DNA from: Bemisia tabaci
Taxonomy: Eukaryota > Arthropoda > Insecta > Hemiptera > Aleyrodidae
Assembly: GCF_918797505.1 (NCBI RefSeq)
Contig: NC_092802.1
Location: 21,163,883 to 21,227,882, forward strand
Length of the DNA stretch: 64,000 nt
Direction: 5' to 3'
Below are positions 62,759 through 64,000 of this stretch, one piece after another. A program made the translations under genes and the position numbers. The notes below the pieces were generated by a model, which worked only from the letters and a program-made list of their open reading frames with translations, did no database searches and was not told the DNA's origin. Numbering within the stretch: the stretch's first letter is position 1; each line of letters starts with the position of its first letter.

Positions 62759-63236
62759 TACACGAGGAAGGTGAAAAAAAAGGATGAAACGGAGGAGACC
62801 TCGCAATTATCTTCAATTGCGAAGAATTTATATCCCTCGGAACTCGCATTTAATTCAGTGAGGCCTTCGGCCCCTCAATCTTCGGTAAACACGGGTGTAA
62901 AAAGCTGTGTCTGGATCAAAGGCGCCCTTTGTGGGAGGCGAGAAACAGCGGAATGCGTTAACACCCCGATTCCGTCGAGGGGAATGAGGGAGCCTCCGAT
63001 GCGTGGTGCGTGAAGAGATGAAGTAACAAGCTCATCCAAGTGTCTTTTTTCGAGTTCATAAAAATCCACGAACAGCCGTAAAATCACCCCCACACCCGGA
63101 TCAGAATTCCTTTCGCCTTTCCGACGATTTATTCTGCGGATAAGCCGTTTTCACGGATGCGGGATGCCAGACGGACCTCGAAATGGAACAAGACAAAAGT
63201 CCCCGAAATGTTAGTGCACTGAGATAAACCTATGGT

Positions 63237-63559
63237 CAGTGTTCGAAACTCACAGGCGCCAACGCGCCAAATGCGCCTAAAAAATCGGCTATGGCGCCTA
63301 AAAAATAAAGGCTCTGCGCCAACATGGCCCCTAAATGGTGAAGAAATCCTAATTATTCTGTTTGGTGATTTTCCGAAAGAAACAAGTTCCAGCTACTAGT
63401 TCTGCAACTCTAACATCTTGCGTCTGACTTTTCACAAAATGCGCCGAGATATACAGGCGAAAAGTCAATTTAGCCCCTAAAAAATCTTCAATGGCCCCTA
63501 GAAATTGAGCTTGATGGGCCACATGGCTCCTGAAAATATAAGGTGAGTTTCGAACACTG
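63237..63559. mobile_element. hAT-like element (CAGTGTTCGAAACTCA ends)
   Basis: Left CAGTGTTCGAAACTCAC, right TGAGTTTCGAACACTG; target duplication CCTATGGT / CCCATGGT (7 of 8). Interior repeats GGCGCCTAAAAAAT and GGCCCCTA motifs. Confidence 0.87.
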
Positions 63560-64000
63560 CCCATGGTTAAAAGTACCGTTTCAGTAGCGTTATTAGGGTC
63601 CGTCCCAAAATTACGTAACGCTAAATGTGCGCTTTTTGCGCATACCTTCCGCAGCCTCCCCTTTCTCCCCAGTAACGCTCCGTAACGCTGTATTAGACCG
63701 CCCCCCCCCCCCACATTACGATAAAGCATAATCTAAATATCACCTTACATTTACTGAACGGATTGGCGTTTCCATTTGGTGTAGAAAAGTGAAAGTGTTG
63801 CAGAGAATATTTTCGAGATTCTTCAAGAATTCTAAAGACGACCGATAAAAAATTCTACAGAAGCTCGAAAAAAAAAATTACTGAAACTCGTTACGTAACG
63901 CTTTGCTCTGTATCTCCCCACCACTATGATACCCTGGAGAGACTTATTATTAATGTTCTGAACCAAAAATTAGCGAGAGGTCAATGTGACACCACGGCAA

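Larger units (their letters stand above)
58959..64000. other. slit intron upstream of the first visible exon, or 5' flank
   Basis: No further slit exon recognised; the next one expected would encode an LRR and the LRRNT of domain 2. Contains the TIR elements at 59636, 60772, 62506 and 63237, G-runs near 59873 and 60046, and unique stretches of higher GC at 60360-60670 and 62820-63200. Confidence 0.5.

Noticed and set aside
63590..63910. Possible TIR element with CGTAACGCT motifs
   Set aside because: GTAACGC appears several times (63617, 63671, 63682, 63893) but I could not pair ends or find flanking duplications.

Overview
The window looks like chromosomal DNA of an insect, most likely a sap-feeding hemipteran. 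Several of its short inverted-repeat elements resemble families I associate with the whitefly Bemisia tabaci; that species call is from memory, not from a search. The DNA is AT-rich, genes are split by GT-AG introns with mostly short exons, and the non-coding DNA is packed with small non-autonomous DNA transposons (MITE-like).

Layout. (1) Positions 1-4519 are a patchwork of terminal-inverted-repeat (TIR) elements. (2) 4520-13815 (+) carries eight exons covering nearly all of an ER glycerol-3-phosphate acyltransferase of the GPAT3/GPAT4 type; its N-terminal membrane exon lies upstream of what I can see. (3) 13816-22590 is the GPAT 3' UTR followed by about 8 kb of AT-rich DNA with no supportable gene. 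(4) 22593-58958 (-) carries seventeen exons of slit, the secreted Robo ligand of axon guidance: from the middle of LRR domain 2 through LRR domains 3 and 4, six EGF repeats, laminin G, a seventh EGF and the C-terminal cystine knot. The 5' part (signal peptide, LRR domain 1, start of domain 2) lies beyond the right edge. (5) One slit intron (32196-37621) holds a complete non-LTR retrotransposon with a single 1018-residue endonuclease/reverse transcriptase frame and a 15-bp target duplication. (6) Another slit intron (38646-50963) holds a complete four-exon gene on the opposite strand, a 410-residue EcKinase/CHK-like small-molecule kinase. (7) 51606-64000 is mostly slit intron filled with nested TIR elements.

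The three genes have unrelated jobs: glycerolipid synthesis in the ER, extracellular guidance signalling, and a cytosolic kinase probably linked to steroid or xenobiotic metabolism. Only slit and the nested kinase share transcribed DNA. The most informative part is the repeat landscape. One family (seven copies) shows 4-bp target duplications at six of its copies. Several hAT-like elements carry 8-bp duplications. There are clear cases of element-in-element nesting, a five-copy repeat with a partly shared cysteine-containing reading frame, and a one-base reading-frame discrepancy in slit.
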